From Nannocystis exedens (lineage in GTDB: Bacteria > Myxococcota_A > Polyangia > Nannocystales > Nannocystaceae): a DNA stretch of 64,000 nucleotides. Location of the stretch: positions 10,440,001-10,504,000 of the forward strand of contig NZ_NETK01000001.1 in NCBI RefSeq assembly GCF_002343915.1. Direction: 5' to 3'. Of this stretch, positions 1-8,856 are shown one piece after another (the stretch's first letter is position 1; the number at the start of each line of letters is the position of its first letter). The notes beneath the pieces were generated by a model. The model ran no database searches. It was given only the letters and a program-made list of their open reading frames with translations, and was not told where the DNA came from. Position numbers and translations under genes: made by a program.

Positions 1-164
1 CCCCCGACATCGCCGCGACGCCGGTCCTCGCGGTCACCGCCAGCGTGATGAAACGCGAGCGCCGCCAGGCGATGGACGCCGGCTGCGATCGCTTCATCGA
101 GAAGCCGTTCGACATCCACGAGCTGCGCAGCCAGGTCGACGAGGTGGCGGCGATCCAGCGCTGA
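1..164 (+). CDS. Response regulator receiver domain, C-terminal end (partial)
   Basis: Only the last 53 or so residues lie in the window; the 5' part is off the left edge. The visible part runs through an ATPVLAVTAS beta-4 strand with the conserved switch Thr/Ser position, a DAGCDRFIEKPF segment with the invariant Lys-Pro of beta-5, and a final amphipathic helix, then TGA at 162-164. This is the signature of a CheY-like receiver domain that accepts phosphate from a histidine kinase. The protein stops right after the receiver domain, so it is either a stand-alone receiver or one with its receiver at the C-terminus (as in hybrid kinases). Which of these cannot be decided here. Confidence 0.85.
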   Translation, partial: PDIAATPVLAVTASVMKRERRQAMDAGCDRFIEKPFDIHELRSQVDEVAAIQR

Positions 165-423
165 GGCGACCGGCCGCGAGGGTCGGCAGCCCGGGCGGTG
201 AGGTCGCGGGCGGGCGCGGCGCGAGCGGCCCGCGGTCGGGGCGAGGAGGTGCCGTCGAGGCGGCGAAGCGCCGGTCGCTCGCCGGGCACGGAGGCGCTCG
301 GGTCGATCACGGGAGGCGCCCCGCAGGATGCCCGAAGAGGCAGGGCCGAAGGGGCAGGTTTGAAAAGGCAGGTCTGAAGGGACATGCGCGTTCGGGCATG
401 CTCTCCCGGACATGCCCGCAGGG
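165..423. other. Intergenic region with 14-bp repeat array
   Basis: There is no gene here. The left half (165-310) is plain GC-rich DNA with no feature I can support. From about 311-325 onward the sequence falls into 14-bp units that run up to the stop codon of the minus-strand gene ending at 424. Confidence 0.6.
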
Positions 424-427
424 TCAG
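325..427. repeat. 14-bp-period hairpin array downstream of the GlmU-like gene
   Basis: Units start at 325 (weak), 339, 353, 367, 381, 395, 409 and 423, exactly 14 bp apart, each beginning with a variant of GRCAKG (GGCAGG, GACATG, GGCATG). The last unit overlaps the stop codon (TCA on the plus strand, 424-426) of the minus-strand gene. GGGCATG and CATGCCC, from two neighbouring units, can pair as a stem, so transcripts would form a hairpin here. It may serve as a terminator. Confidence 0.7.
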
Positions 428-1182
428 TCGGCGCGGGCGGCCAGCAGGGCGGCCAGGGCGGCCAGCTGCTCGGGGGTGTTGACGCCGGCGACCTCGTCGG
501 CGGGGACCTTCAGCGTCAGCACGCCGCGGCCGGCCACCCGGGCGACGAGGTCGGTGAGGTAGATCTCTCCCTGCGCATTGGCCCGGCCGAGGGTCGGCAG
601 CTCGCTGCGCAGGAGCTCGGCGGAGGCGCAGTAGACCCCGGCGTTGCACTCCCGGATCGCGCGCGTGGCCGCGTCGGCGTCGCGCTCCTCGACGATGGCT
701 TGGATCCGCCCGTGGTCGTCGCGGACGATCCGGCCATAGCCGTGCGGGTCGGCGGGCTCGAAGGTGGCGAGCGCCAGGCCGGCGCCGCTGGTTGCGCAGG
801 CGTCGACGAGGCCGGCGAGGGTGGCCGGTCGCAGCAGCGGGACGTCGCCGGACAGGATCAGCACCGGACCGGTGTGCTCGCCGATCGCGGGTAGTGCGCA
901 CTGGACCGCGTGCCCGGTGCCGAGCTGCTGGGATTGCAGCACGAACCGGAGGTCGGCGAACACGGGCCGCAGGGCCGCCTCGACCTGCTCGGCCCCGTGA
1001 CCGACGACGACCACGAGCCCGGCGACGCCGGCCGCCCGGGCGCTGCGCAGGACATGCACGGCCAGCGGCTCGCCGGCCAGCGGGTGCAGGACCTTGGGCA
1101 GGTCGGAGCGCATGCGCGTGCCCTTGCCCGCGGCGAGGACGACGGCGATCGGGGGCGAGGCAGGGACGGGATCGGCTGGCAC
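424..1182 (-). CDS. GlmU-type nucleotidyltransferase, uridylyltransferase domain only
   Basis: This 252-residue protein is a nucleotide-sugar pyrophosphorylase domain like the N-terminal half of GlmU, which joins GlcNAc-1-P and UTP to UDP-GlcNAc. Visible motifs are LAAGKGTRM (residues 16-24, nucleotide-binding loop), the DLPKVLHPL lysine near residue 30, QLGTGHAV, LSGDVPLL (metal-binding Asp) and an ECNAG sugar-site motif. GlmU proteins are normally about 450 residues with a left-handed beta-helix acetyltransferase; here the protein ends after the first domain. It may work with a separate acetyltransferase or make another NDP-sugar. The start is GTG at 1182, since no ATG lies before the nucleotide-binding loop. 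No operon partner is visible. Confidence 0.85.
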   Translation of the reverse strand: MPADPVPASPPIAVVLAAGKGTRMRSDLPKVLHPLAGEPLAVHVLRSARAAGVAGLVVVVGHGAEQVEAALRPVFADLRFVLQSQQLGTGHAVQCALPAIGEHTGPVLILSGDVPLLRPATLAGLVDACATSGAGLALATFEPADPHGYGRIVRDDHGRIQAIVEERDADAATRAIRECNAGVYCASAELLRSELPTLGRANAQGEIYLTDLVARVAGRGVLTLKVPADEVAGVNTPEQLAALAALLAARAD

Positions 1183-1396
1183 GCGCGGCGGACCTTAGCA
1201 AAATCGCCGCGACCTGGCGTTCGGGTCAGCTCGTGCCGGGGCGTCGTGCGCTGCGCAGGCGCGGGAGCGCTCGCGTGGGACAAGGTGGGACCTCGTCGGC
1301 GGCCGGCTGCCTCGCGGCGGCGTGGGGCTCCGGGGCCGCCAGGTTGCGCCGCAAGGTCCCCTGTGCGACCGTTGGTGTCGGTCCGCGCGCATCGGG

Positions 1397-4300
1397 ATGG
1401 CACGCAGTAGCAACAGGTCGGCTGGTTGGAGCTCGGCGCCCGTGGCCGTCGCGGTGCTGGCGCTGGCGTGCGGCGGCCCGAGCGCTGGCTCGGAGAGCGG
1501 GCCCGATCTGGCCAACCTGGTCGCGCAGACCGGCGCCGACGAGCCGATCCGCCGCGAGCCGCCGATCTCGCTCACCGCGGCCGACGGGACCGAGCTGCCG
1601 CTGCGAGTGCTGCGCGTGCGCGCGGTGCTCGATCAGCCGCTGGCGTTCACGGAGCTCGAGCTGGCGTTCGACAACCCGGAGGGCCGCACGCTGGCCGGTC
1701 GCCTGGCGCTGGCGATCCCGCCGGGCGCCCGCGTGACCCGGTTCGCGGCGTTCCGCGACGGCGCGTGGCAAGAGGCCGAGGTGGTGCCGCGGCGCACGGC
1801 GATCCAGCAGCTGGCGCTGGACCACGCGCCGCAGGAGCCGCAGCTGGTCGGCGCGCCGGAGGGCGAGCGCTTCGTCGCCCGCGTCGAGCCGATCGCGGCG
1901 CGGCAACAGACGCGGCTGATCGTCGCGTACACGCAGGAGATGCGGGGGCGCAGCGAGCCGTACCGCGTGCCGGTGGCCGGCCTCGCGCCGCTGCGCGAGC
2001 TGGCGGTGGCGCTGCGCTCGCGCTCGCCGCTGGTGATGGCCGGCGACCCGCTGTTCGCCGGGGTCCGCGGCGACGGCGAGTTCTACCGCTTCGCCGACGT
2101 GCGACCGACCGGCGACATCGTCGTGCAGCCGCACGGGCCGCGCGAGCTGGGCCTGCGCCACGACAACATGGTGGTGGCCCGGATCTCGCCGATCCCCCAC
2201 GACCACCCGGATCCGATCGAGAGCCTGGCGATCCTGTTCGACACCAGCGCGTCGCAGGCGCTCGGCTGGGACACCCACGTCGACCGCCTGGGCCAGCTGA
2301 TCGCGGAGCTCGCCGCACGTGTCCCGGAGGACATCCCGCTGCGCGTGGTGGCGTTCGACCAGGGCGCCGAGGTGGCCTACGAGGGCCCGATCCGCGGGTT
2401 CGGCGAGGCCGAGCTGGCGGCGGTCCGCTCGCGGCGGGCGCTCGGGGCGTCGAACCTGCTCGGGGCGCTGCGCTTCGCGGCCCGCGGCGGCGGCGAGCGG
2501 GCGGCCCGGCGCATGCTGGTGATGACCGACGGGCTCGTGACCGCCGGGGCGCACACCGAGGCGGCGCTCGTCGCCGAGGCCGAGCGGCTGCGCAAGCTCG
2601 GGGTGGCCCGGCTCGACGTGATGGTCGAGGGCGGGGTGGCCGACCCGGCGCTCCTCCGCGGGCTGACGACGCTGACGCAGCTCGGCGCGCGGCCGGAGAC
2701 GCTGAAGGCGATGGGCCACGAGCTGGCGCCGGCGCGGCCGGGGCTGGTGCTCCGCAGCGGGGTGACGCCGCGGGTCGCGGCCCACCGCCTGACCCGCACG
2801 GTGGTCCGCGACGTCGAGGTGCGCGTGCCCGGCAGCGGCTGGGTCTACCCGCAGAAGCTCGAGAGCGTGCAGGCCGGCGACGACGTGCTGGTCTACGCCG
2901 AGTACGCCGAGGACGAGCTCGAGGTGGAGCTGGTCGGGCACGAGGTCGCGGCCCGCCACGGCGTGGCCTTGACGCGCTCGCCGTCGCCGCTGCTGCAGGA
3001 CGCGTGGGCGGGGGCCCGCGCCGCCTGGCTGATCGACCAGGCCCGCTCGTGCGCCCGCGGACCCGACGACACCTGCGACAAGTTCCGCGAGCGCGCGGTC
3101 GAGTTCTCGCTGTCGAACCGGATCGTCAACGACGCCACGGCGATGGTGGTGATCGGCTCGGCCCACGACTACGCCCGCTTCGGCCTCGACGGCACCTCCC
3201 TGCGCGACGTGCTGGCGGTCGGCAAGTTCGGCGCCGAGTGGCGCGAGGCGGCCCCGGTGCCGCTGCCCGACGAGCGCGCCGCGCCGCCGTCGCACGCGCT
3301 GCTGGCCGAGCTGCGCATGACCAGCTTCGACGCCGCGCCGCCGGCGATGACCGCCGCGCCGCCGGTGCCGCCGGTGCCGCCCGTCCGTTCGCACAGGTCC
3401 GAACGGCAAGGTCCGAAGGGACCTGTCCGCGAGAACAGCCGGGCCGAGGCCGCCGCGGCCGAGCAGGCCCGCGAGGACGCGCGCGACCGCCTGCGCGACA
3501 AGGACGCCGGGCTGCGCTTCGGGCCCCACCGCACGCCGGCCGACGCCTACGAGGGCAACTTTTTGGCGGTGATGAATTTGCTCGGCGCGTGGGACGACAA
3601 GCGCAACGCGCTCGGGGTTGCCGAGCGGTGGCAGCGGGCGGCCCCGGCCGACGTGATGGCGCTGCTCGCCCTCGGCGAGGCGCTCGAGGCCAACGGCCGC
3701 GACGACCTGGCGGCCCGCGCGTACGGCTCGCTGATCGACCTGTACCCCGGCCGCGCCGACGTCCGGCGCACGGCGGCGGGGCGGCTCGAGCGGACCGGCG
3801 AGGCCGCCAACTGGCTGGTGCTCGACGCCTACAGCCGGGCGATCGAGCAGCGCTACGACGACCCGGCCGGCTACCGCCTGTACGCCTACGCGCTGCTGCG
3901 GGCCGGCTACTTCGGCGAGGCGTGGGCGGCCCTGCTCGACGGCATGGCGTGGGCCCGGGTCGAGCCGAAGACCCGCGGGCTCGAGCGCGTGTTCAAGGAC
4001 GACCTCGGGCTGGTCGCGGCGGCGTGGATCCGCCGCTGGCCCGACCAGCGCGACTACGTGATGGAGGCGCTGCGCGTGCAGGAGGCCGAGCTGGCCGAGG
4101 AGCCGTCGCTGCGGTTCGTGCTGAGCTGGGACAACGAGCAGGGCGACCTCGACCTGCACGTGCGCGACGGCCACGGCTGGCACGCGTTCTACCGCGAGAA
4201 GACGCTCGAGTCCGGCGGCCGCCTGATCGACGACATGGACGCGGGCTACGGGCTCGAGGCGTTCGTCATCGACGGCCCCGCCTCGGCCTACCCGTACCGC

Positions 4301-4516
4301 CTCGAGGTCGGCTACTACGGCCGCAACGCCGACTACGGGGCGGGCAAGGTCCAGATCGTCGAGCACGACGGGGCGGGCCAGCTGTACTTCGACGAGCGGC
4401 CGTTCGTGGTGCTCAAGCAGCGCGGCTACGTCGACCTCGGGGCGCTGAAGGGCCCGCTGGCGCCGGCCGACCCCGCCCCGGCCGCGGTCGCCTCGCTGGC
4501 GCCGTCCGGCAAATGA
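1397..4516 (+). CDS. VIT-vWA-TPR lipoprotein with DUF2135-like C-terminus
   Basis: A 1039-residue predicted lipoprotein. The ATG at 1397 is chosen over upstream starts because it gives a short signal peptide ending in LALAC (Cys25). In order: a VIT domain (about residues 45-160), a von Willebrand A domain (about 275-430) with a DTSAS metal-binding motif at about 282, a Pro-rich linker (about 655-680) that carries four 14-bp repeat units (3392-3447), a TPR-like helical region (about 700-890), and a beta domain from about 905 (LSWDNEQGDLDLHV) resembling DUF2135/YfaP. VIT-vWA proteins usually act in surface adhesion or complex assembly; the exact role here is unknown. It ends 15 bp before the metallopeptidase gene, so the two are probably cotranscribed. 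Confidence 0.85.
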   Translation: MARSSNRSAGWSSAPVAVAVLALACGGPSAGSESGPDLANLVAQTGADEPIRREPPISLTAADGTELPLRVLRVRAVLDQPLAFTELELAFDNPEGRTLAGRLALAIPPGARVTRFAAFRDGAWQEAEVVPRRTAIQQLALDHAPQEPQLVGAPEGERFVARVEPIAARQQTRLIVAYTQEMRGRSEPYRVPVAGLAPLRELAVALRSRSPLVMAGDPLFAGVRGDGEFYRFADVRPTGDIVVQPHGPRELGLRHDNMVVARISPIPHDHPDPIESLAILFDTSASQALGWDTHVDRLGQLIAELAARVPEDIPLRVVAFDQGAEVAYEGPIRGFGEAELAAVRSRRALGASNLLGALRFAARGGGERAARRMLVMTDGLVTAGAHTEAALVAEAERLRKLGVARLDVMVEGGVADPALLRGLTTLTQLGARPETLKAMGHELAPARPGLVLRSGVTPRVAAHRLTRTVVRDVEVRVPGSGWVYPQKLESVQAGDDVLVYAEYAEDELEVELVGHEVAARHGVALTRSPSPLLQDAWAGARAAWLIDQARSCARGPDDTCDKFRERAVEFSLSNRIVNDATAMVVIGSAHDYARFGLDGTSLRDVLAVGKFGAEWREAAPVPLPDERAAPPSHALLAELRMTSFDAAPPAMTAAPPVPPVPPVRSHRSERQGPKGPVRENSRAEAAAAEQAREDARDRLRDKDAGLRFGPHRTPADAYEGNFLAVMNLLGAWDDKRNALGVAERWQRAAPADVMALLALGEALEANGRDDLAARAYGSLIDLYPGRADVRRTAAGRLERTGEAANWLVLDAYSRAIEQRYDDPAGYRLYAYALLRAGYFGEAWAALLDGMAWARVEPKTRGLERVFKDDLGLVAAAWIRRWPDQRDYVMEALRVQEAELAEEPSLRFVLSWDNEQGDLDLHVRDGHGWHAFYREKTLESGGRLIDDMDAGYGLEAFVIDGPASAYPYRLEVGYYGRNADYGAGKVQIVEHDGAGQLYFDERPFVVLKQRGYVDLGALKGPLAPADPAPAAVASLAPSGK

Positions 4517-4531
4517 GGTCACGCTCGGGGC

Positions 4532-5425
4532 ATGCGCTTCGAGAAGGGCTACCGCAGCGACGACGTCATCGACCGCCGAGGCCAGCGGAGCTTCGGCGGC
4601 GGAGGCGGCGGGGGCGGGGCGCTGCTCGGCCTGGTCGGCATGCTGCTGCGCTCGCGCTTCGGCTGGATCGGCGTGATCCTCACGCTCGTGCTCTACGCGA
4701 CGGTGGGCCGCTGTGAGCAGCAGGGCGCCTACCTGACCGAGCAGCGCGACGCTCCGGTCGCCCCCGAGAAGGCCGACGACCTGTCGAGCTACGTCGCCTA
4801 CGCGCTCGACGACGTGCAGAACTCGTGGCTCGCGCGCTCGCCGATCGCGGTGTCCGGCGCCGGGCCGACGCCGTACCGCAAGGCCAAGCTGGTGCTGTTC
4901 ACCGACCGCACGCCGACCGGCTGCGGCTACGGCGACGCCGCCTCGGGGCCGTTCTACTGCCCGGCCGACCAGCGCGTGTACATCGACCTCGGCTTCTACC
5001 GCGAGCTGCGCGACCGCCTCGGCGCGACCGGCGACTTCGCCCAGGCCTACGTGATCGCCCACGAGGTCGCGCACCACGTGCAGAACCTGCTCGGGCTGTC
5101 CGACAAGGTCCACGCCGCGTCGCCGCGCCAGTTGCAGGGCCCCGGCGGGCTGTCGGTGCGGCTCGAGCTGCAGGCCGACTGCCTCGCCGGGGTGTGGGCG
5201 CGCGACGCCGAGCTGCGCGGCAAGCTCGACCCCGGCGACATCGAGGAGGCGATGCGCGCGGCCGCGGCGATCGGCGACGACCGCCTGCAGAAGATGGCCC
5301 GCGGCACCGTGCAGCCGGAGTCGTTCAGCCACGGCACGTCGCAGCAGCGGGCGCGGTGGTTCGCGCGCGGCCACGACTCGCACGACCCGGCCCGGTGCGA
5401 CACCTTCACTGCCGCCGAGCTGTGA
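4532..5425 (+). CDS. Predicted membrane-anchored zinc metallopeptidase, YpfJ family
   Basis: A 297-residue protein of the neutral zinc metallopeptidase group (COG2321, YpfJ/YuxK type). It has the family's Arg-rich N-terminus with a Gly run, one membrane segment near residues 40-62, and the catalytic HEVAH motif at residues 177-181 followed by HVQNLLG. A downstream ELQADCLAG segment supplies the probable third ligand, and the C-terminus SFSHGTSQQRARWFARG is characteristic of the family. The substrate is not known for any member as far as I am aware. It lies 15 bp after the VIT-vWA gene and is probably in the same transcript. Confidence 0.9.
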   Translation: MRFEKGYRSDDVIDRRGQRSFGGGGGGGGALLGLVGMLLRSRFGWIGVILTLVLYATVGRCEQQGAYLTEQRDAPVAPEKADDLSSYVAYALDDVQNSWLARSPIAVSGAGPTPYRKAKLVLFTDRTPTGCGYGDAASGPFYCPADQRVYIDLGFYRELRDRLGATGDFAQAYVIAHEVAHHVQNLLGLSDKVHAASPRQLQGPGGLSVRLELQADCLAGVWARDAELRGKLDPGDIEEAMRAAAAIGDDRLQKMARGTVQPESFSHGTSQQRARWFARGHDSHDPARCDTFTAAEL

Positions 5426-5668
5426 CGGCGAAGATGTGCCGGAGGACATGATGCGCGGGACATGTCCGATAGGCCACGAAGGTGCACTCGGAGAGGTTGC
5501 GCGCGTGGCGCGCGCCACGCGGCGCCCGGAGCGGGGCGGGCATTCGTCCACGCGAGTCGGTTGCCGGCCTCGCGCGCTTTATGAATGCAGCTTAACCGCC
5601 GGTTCACCGCGAGCGCCGGGTCCAGCGTTCATGCTGGCCGGGCCGCGAGGTGCTCGCGCGGGGTTCTC
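5426..5668. other. Intergenic region between metallopeptidase and dabA
   Basis: No gene. It starts with a short 14-bp-period array (units at about 5431, 5445 and 5459), then a perfect 20-bp palindrome at 5502-5521. The rest up to the dabA start must hold the dabA promoter, but I see no convincing -35/-10 pair. Confidence 0.5.
5502..5521 (+). terminator. Perfect palindrome, terminator-like hairpin without T-tract
   Basis: CGCGTGGCGCGCGCCACGCG is fully self-complementary, about 80 bp after the metallopeptidase stop. The RNA stem would be very stable. No run of T follows, so termination by this hairpin alone is an inference. Confidence 0.45.
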
Positions 5669-8600
5669 ATGTCGACCGCCACGGCCCACCAGCTCTTCCA
5701 CGACGCGCAGCCCGAGGCGGCAGCCGGGCCCGACATGCGCGCGCGCCTGCGGGCGGCGCTGGAGCACGCCTCGCACTACCTCCCGGCCCAGGCGCCGCTC
5801 GAGGTGTTCGTCCACCACAACACGCTGCACGCGTTCCAGCACCTGCCGTTCCACGCGGCCATCCGCGAGGCGCAGAGCAAGCTGCGGGTGCGCGGCTACC
5901 TGACCAAAGAGACATACCGCGATCTGCTGGCGCGCGGACGGATCCGCGACGACGACCTCGACGCGGTGCTGGCCGACGAGCGGTTCCCGGCCGAGCCGAT
6001 CGCGCCGGGCTTCCCCAACCGGGACGTCGCCGCGGCGCTGGTGATCCGCCACGGCGTGGGCGCCGAGACGATCGCCCACCTGCGCTGGAACCTGGTCGAG
6101 AAGGACGCGGCCAACCGCTTCGACGCCGACATCCGCCAGGGCCCGCGCGACGCGATCGTCCGCAGCACGCGGGCGTGGCTCGAGCAGGAGGTGGCGGCCG
6201 CGGGCGGCCCGGCGGGCGCGCGCGGGGTCGCGGCCAAGGTCGTCAGCCCGACGCCCGGCGAGCGCGCGCTCGATCCGCTGCTCAAGCTCGGCGCGCTGCT
6301 CGGCCGCCGCGTCGACCCGCGCGACCTGATGGCGGCGTTCGCCTGCAACCCGGAGCTGTTCTCGGTCCGCGCGCTGTGGACCGCGTGCGTCCGCGCGTGC
6401 GAGCACCTCGAGGGCCAGCCGTGCCCGCAGGCCACGCCGGCGGTGTTCCACCGCGACCTCTTGCTGCGCACCAGCGGCGAGGATCCGAACGAGATGGTCC
6501 ACGCGCACCTGATCCCGCTGTGCGCGGCGTTCCTCGACCGCGGGCAGTCGTACTGGACGATGCCGGACCGCGAGCGCGGGTTCTTCCGCGCGTGGTCGAA
6601 GGTGCTGTCGTCGGGCCTCGGCGTGCGCCCGGCGTGGCTGGCGGGGCTCGGCGATCGCCTGCGCGACTGGGACGCGCGCAAGCTCGGCGCCGAGGACGTG
6701 GTGATCGAGCTGCTGGCCGAGCTCGGGATCGAGGACCACGAGCTCGAGGCGTTCGTCGAGCACACGCTGCTGCAGCTGCCGGGGTGGGCGGGGATGTTCC
6801 ACCGCCTCGAGCGCGCGCCGGGCCCGATCGGCCGCACGCGCGCGCAGGTCCACCTGATCGACTACCTGGCGGTGCGGCTGACGCTCGACCTGTTCGCGTA
6901 CTGCGACGTCGGGGCGCGCCTCGGCATCCGCGGCCAGGCCCGCGCGATCCGGGCCGCCTGCGCCGAGCTGCCGCAGATCTCGGGGCCGAAGCAGCGCGGC
7001 CGCCACGACACCTCGTGGCCGCTGTTCCGCCTGTGCCAGCTCGCGGGCGTGTCGGCGGCGACGGTCTACGCGGCCAGCCGCGCCGACGTCGAGGCGGTGC
7101 TGGCGTTCCTCGACGAGCTCGACGAGCCGACCCGCCTGCGCGTGCTCCACGAGGCCTACGAGCGCCGCTACCGGGTCGAGCTGCTCGACGCGCTGGCGGC
7201 CAACCTGGCCGCGCCGCCGCCGGTGGCGACGCGGCCGCGGCATCAGGTGGTGTTCTGCATCGACGACCGCTTCGAGTCGTCGCGCCGCCACCTCGAGGAG
7301 ATCGCGCCCGAGTGCGAGACCCTCGGCGCGGCCGGGTTCTTCGGCCTGGCGATCGCGTACCAGGGGATCGACGACCCGAGCACGTTCCCCCTGTGCCCGG
7401 TGGTGGTCGAGCCGCAGCACCGGATCGAGGAGCAGGCGCTGACGCGGCAGTTCAGCATCGCCGAGCTGCGCGCGAGCCGGCGCCGCCAGCTCGGCGAGAT
7501 CGAGACGGCGTGGGGCCGGATGTCGCGCTCGCTGCTGCTCGGATCGATCGTGACGGCCATCGCCGGGTTCTTCGCCGCGATCCCGCTGCTCGCCACCGTG
7601 TTCTCGCCGCGCGCGGCCGGGCGGGTGCGCAAGGCGATCGCGCGCTGGTGGCTGCCCGAGCCGATGACGCGGCTGACGGAGCTGCGCGCCGAGCAGGACG
7701 GCACCCGCACGGCGCAGGTGATGTCGGGCTTCACCCTCGACGAGATGGCGACCCGCGTCGCGGCGCTGCTCGAGAACATGGGCATCGCCCACCGCTTCGG
7801 GAAGCTGGTGGTGGTGCTGGGCCACGACTCGACCAGCGTCAACAACCCGTACTTCCCGGCCTACTCGTGCGGCGCGTGCGGCGGCCGCTCGGGCGGGCCC
7901 AACGCGCGCCTGTTCGCGCGCATGGCCAATCAGCCAGGCGTGCGCGAGCGCCTGGCGGCCCGCGGGATCGTCATCCCCGACGACACCGTGTTCGTCGGCG
8001 GGCTGTACGACACCGCCAACGACCTGATCCGCCTCTACGACGCCGAGGACCTGCCCGACGCGGCGCTGCAGGAGCTGCGGGTGCTGTCGCCGCAGCTCGA
8101 GGAGATGTGCCGCCGCAACGCCCACGAGCGCTGCCGCCGGTTCGCGTCGGCGCCGCGGCGGGCGACGCCGGAGCGGGCGCTGCGGCACGTCGAGGCCCGC
8201 ACGTTCGACCTGGCGCAGGCGCGGCCGGAGCTCGGCCACGCGACCAACGCGGCCTGCTTCGTCGGCCGGCGCGAGCTGACCGCGGGGCTGTTCCTCGACC
8301 GGCGGGCGTTCCTCGTCTCGTACGACCCGGCGCAAGATCCGACGGGCGCGATCCTCGAGCGGATCTTGCTCGCCGCCGGCCCCGTCGGCGCCGGCATCAA
8401 CCTCGAGTACTTCTTCTCGACGGTCGACATGGAGCGCCTCGGCGCCGGGACCAAGCTGCCGCACAACGTGACCGGCCTGTTCGGGGTGATGAACGGGGCC
8501 AGCAGCGACCTGCGCACCGGCCTGCCCAAGCAGATGACGGAGATCCACGAGCCGGTCCGCCTGCACCTGGTGGTCGAGGCGTCGCCGGCGACGCTGCTGG

Positions 8601-8821
8601 CGATCGCCGGCCGCCAGCCGATCGTCGCCGAGCTGGTCACGAACGAGTGGCTGCGGCTGATCTCGGTCGACCCGGCGACGCGGGAGATCCAGACGTTCGA
8701 CGCGCGCTTCGGCTTCCGCCCCTACACCCCGCTCAGCGCCGGCCTGCCGCGCGTGGGCCGCTCGAGCGACTGGTACACCGGTCGCGACCAATTCCTGCCG
8801 CCGGCGCTGATCCGGCCCTGA
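5669..8821 (+). CDS. dabA: DabA-type inorganic carbon transport subunit (DUF2309/UPF0753)
   Basis: A 1050-residue DabA protein, the cytoplasmic carbonic-anhydrase-like subunit of DAB complexes, which couple an ion gradient to one-way hydration of CO2 and so accumulate bicarbonate. The zinc-site pattern of characterised DabA is intact: Cys530-x-Asp532 in VVFCIDDRFESS, and His719 with Cys734 in GHDSTS...YSCGACGG; the spacings of 2 and 15 match the known Cys/Asp and His/Cys pairs. The ATG at 5669 is preferred to an upstream in-frame ATG at 5585 because similarity to the family begins near it. It is followed by two NADH-dehydrogenase-like membrane genes. In a heterotroph the likely role is bicarbonate supply for carboxylases at low CO2. 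Confidence 0.92.
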   Translation: MSTATAHQLFHDAQPEAAAGPDMRARLRAALEHASHYLPAQAPLEVFVHHNTLHAFQHLPFHAAIREAQSKLRVRGYLTKETYRDLLARGRIRDDDLDAVLADERFPAEPIAPGFPNRDVAAALVIRHGVGAETIAHLRWNLVEKDAANRFDADIRQGPRDAIVRSTRAWLEQEVAAAGGPAGARGVAAKVVSPTPGERALDPLLKLGALLGRRVDPRDLMAAFACNPELFSVRALWTACVRACEHLEGQPCPQATPAVFHRDLLLRTSGEDPNEMVHAHLIPLCAAFLDRGQSYWTMPDRERGFFRAWSKVLSSGLGVRPAWLAGLGDRLRDWDARKLGAEDVVIELLAELGIEDHELEAFVEHTLLQLPGWAGMFHRLERAPGPIGRTRAQVHLIDYLAVRLTLDLFAYCDVGARLGIRGQARAIRAACAELPQISGPKQRGRHDTSWPLFRLCQLAGVSAATVYAASRADVEAVLAFLDELDEPTRLRVLHEAYERRYRVELLDALAANLAAPPPVATRPRHQVVFCIDDRFESSRRHLEEIAPECETLGAAGFFGLAIAYQGIDDPSTFPLCPVVVEPQHRIEEQALTRQFSIAELRASRRRQLGEIETAWGRMSRSLLLGSIVTAIAGFFAAIPLLATVFSPRAAGRVRKAIARWWLPEPMTRLTELRAEQDGTRTAQVMSGFTLDEMATRVAALLENMGIAHRFGKLVVVLGHDSTSVNNPYFPAYSCGACGGRSGGPNARLFARMANQPGVRERLAARGIVIPDDTVFVGGLYDTANDLIRLYDAEDLPDAALQELRVLSPQLEEMCRRNAHERCRRFASAPRRATPERALRHVEARTFDLAQARPELGHATNAACFVGRRELTAGLFLDRRAFLVSYDPAQDPTGAILERILLAAGPVGAGINLEYFFSTVDMERLGAGTKLPHNVTGLFGVMNGASSDLRTGLPKQMTEIHEPVRLHLVVEASPATLLAIAGRQPIVAELVTNEWLRLISVDPATREIQTFDARFGFRPYTPLSAGLPRVGRSSDWYTGRDQFLPPALIRP

Positions 8822-8856
8822 CCTTTCGGACATGGTCTCCGCGTCATGCTCGACTC
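8815..8856 (+). repeat. 14-bp units bridging dabA stop and dabB start
   Basis: Units at 8815 (GCCCTG, containing the dabA stop region), 8829 (GACATG) and 8843 (GTCATG, containing the dabB start codon at 8846) are exactly 14 bp apart. The whole 24-bp gap between the genes is repeat. Confidence 0.55.

Noticed and set aside
1226-5551. Very long open frame on the minus strand opposite the VIT-vWA gene
   Set aside because: It is an Arg/Val/Gly/Ala/His-rich antisense translation of GC-rich codons with no domain, and the plus-strand frame has clear VIT, vWA and peptidase motifs. The same reasoning removes the long minus frames opposite dabA/dabB and other real genes.
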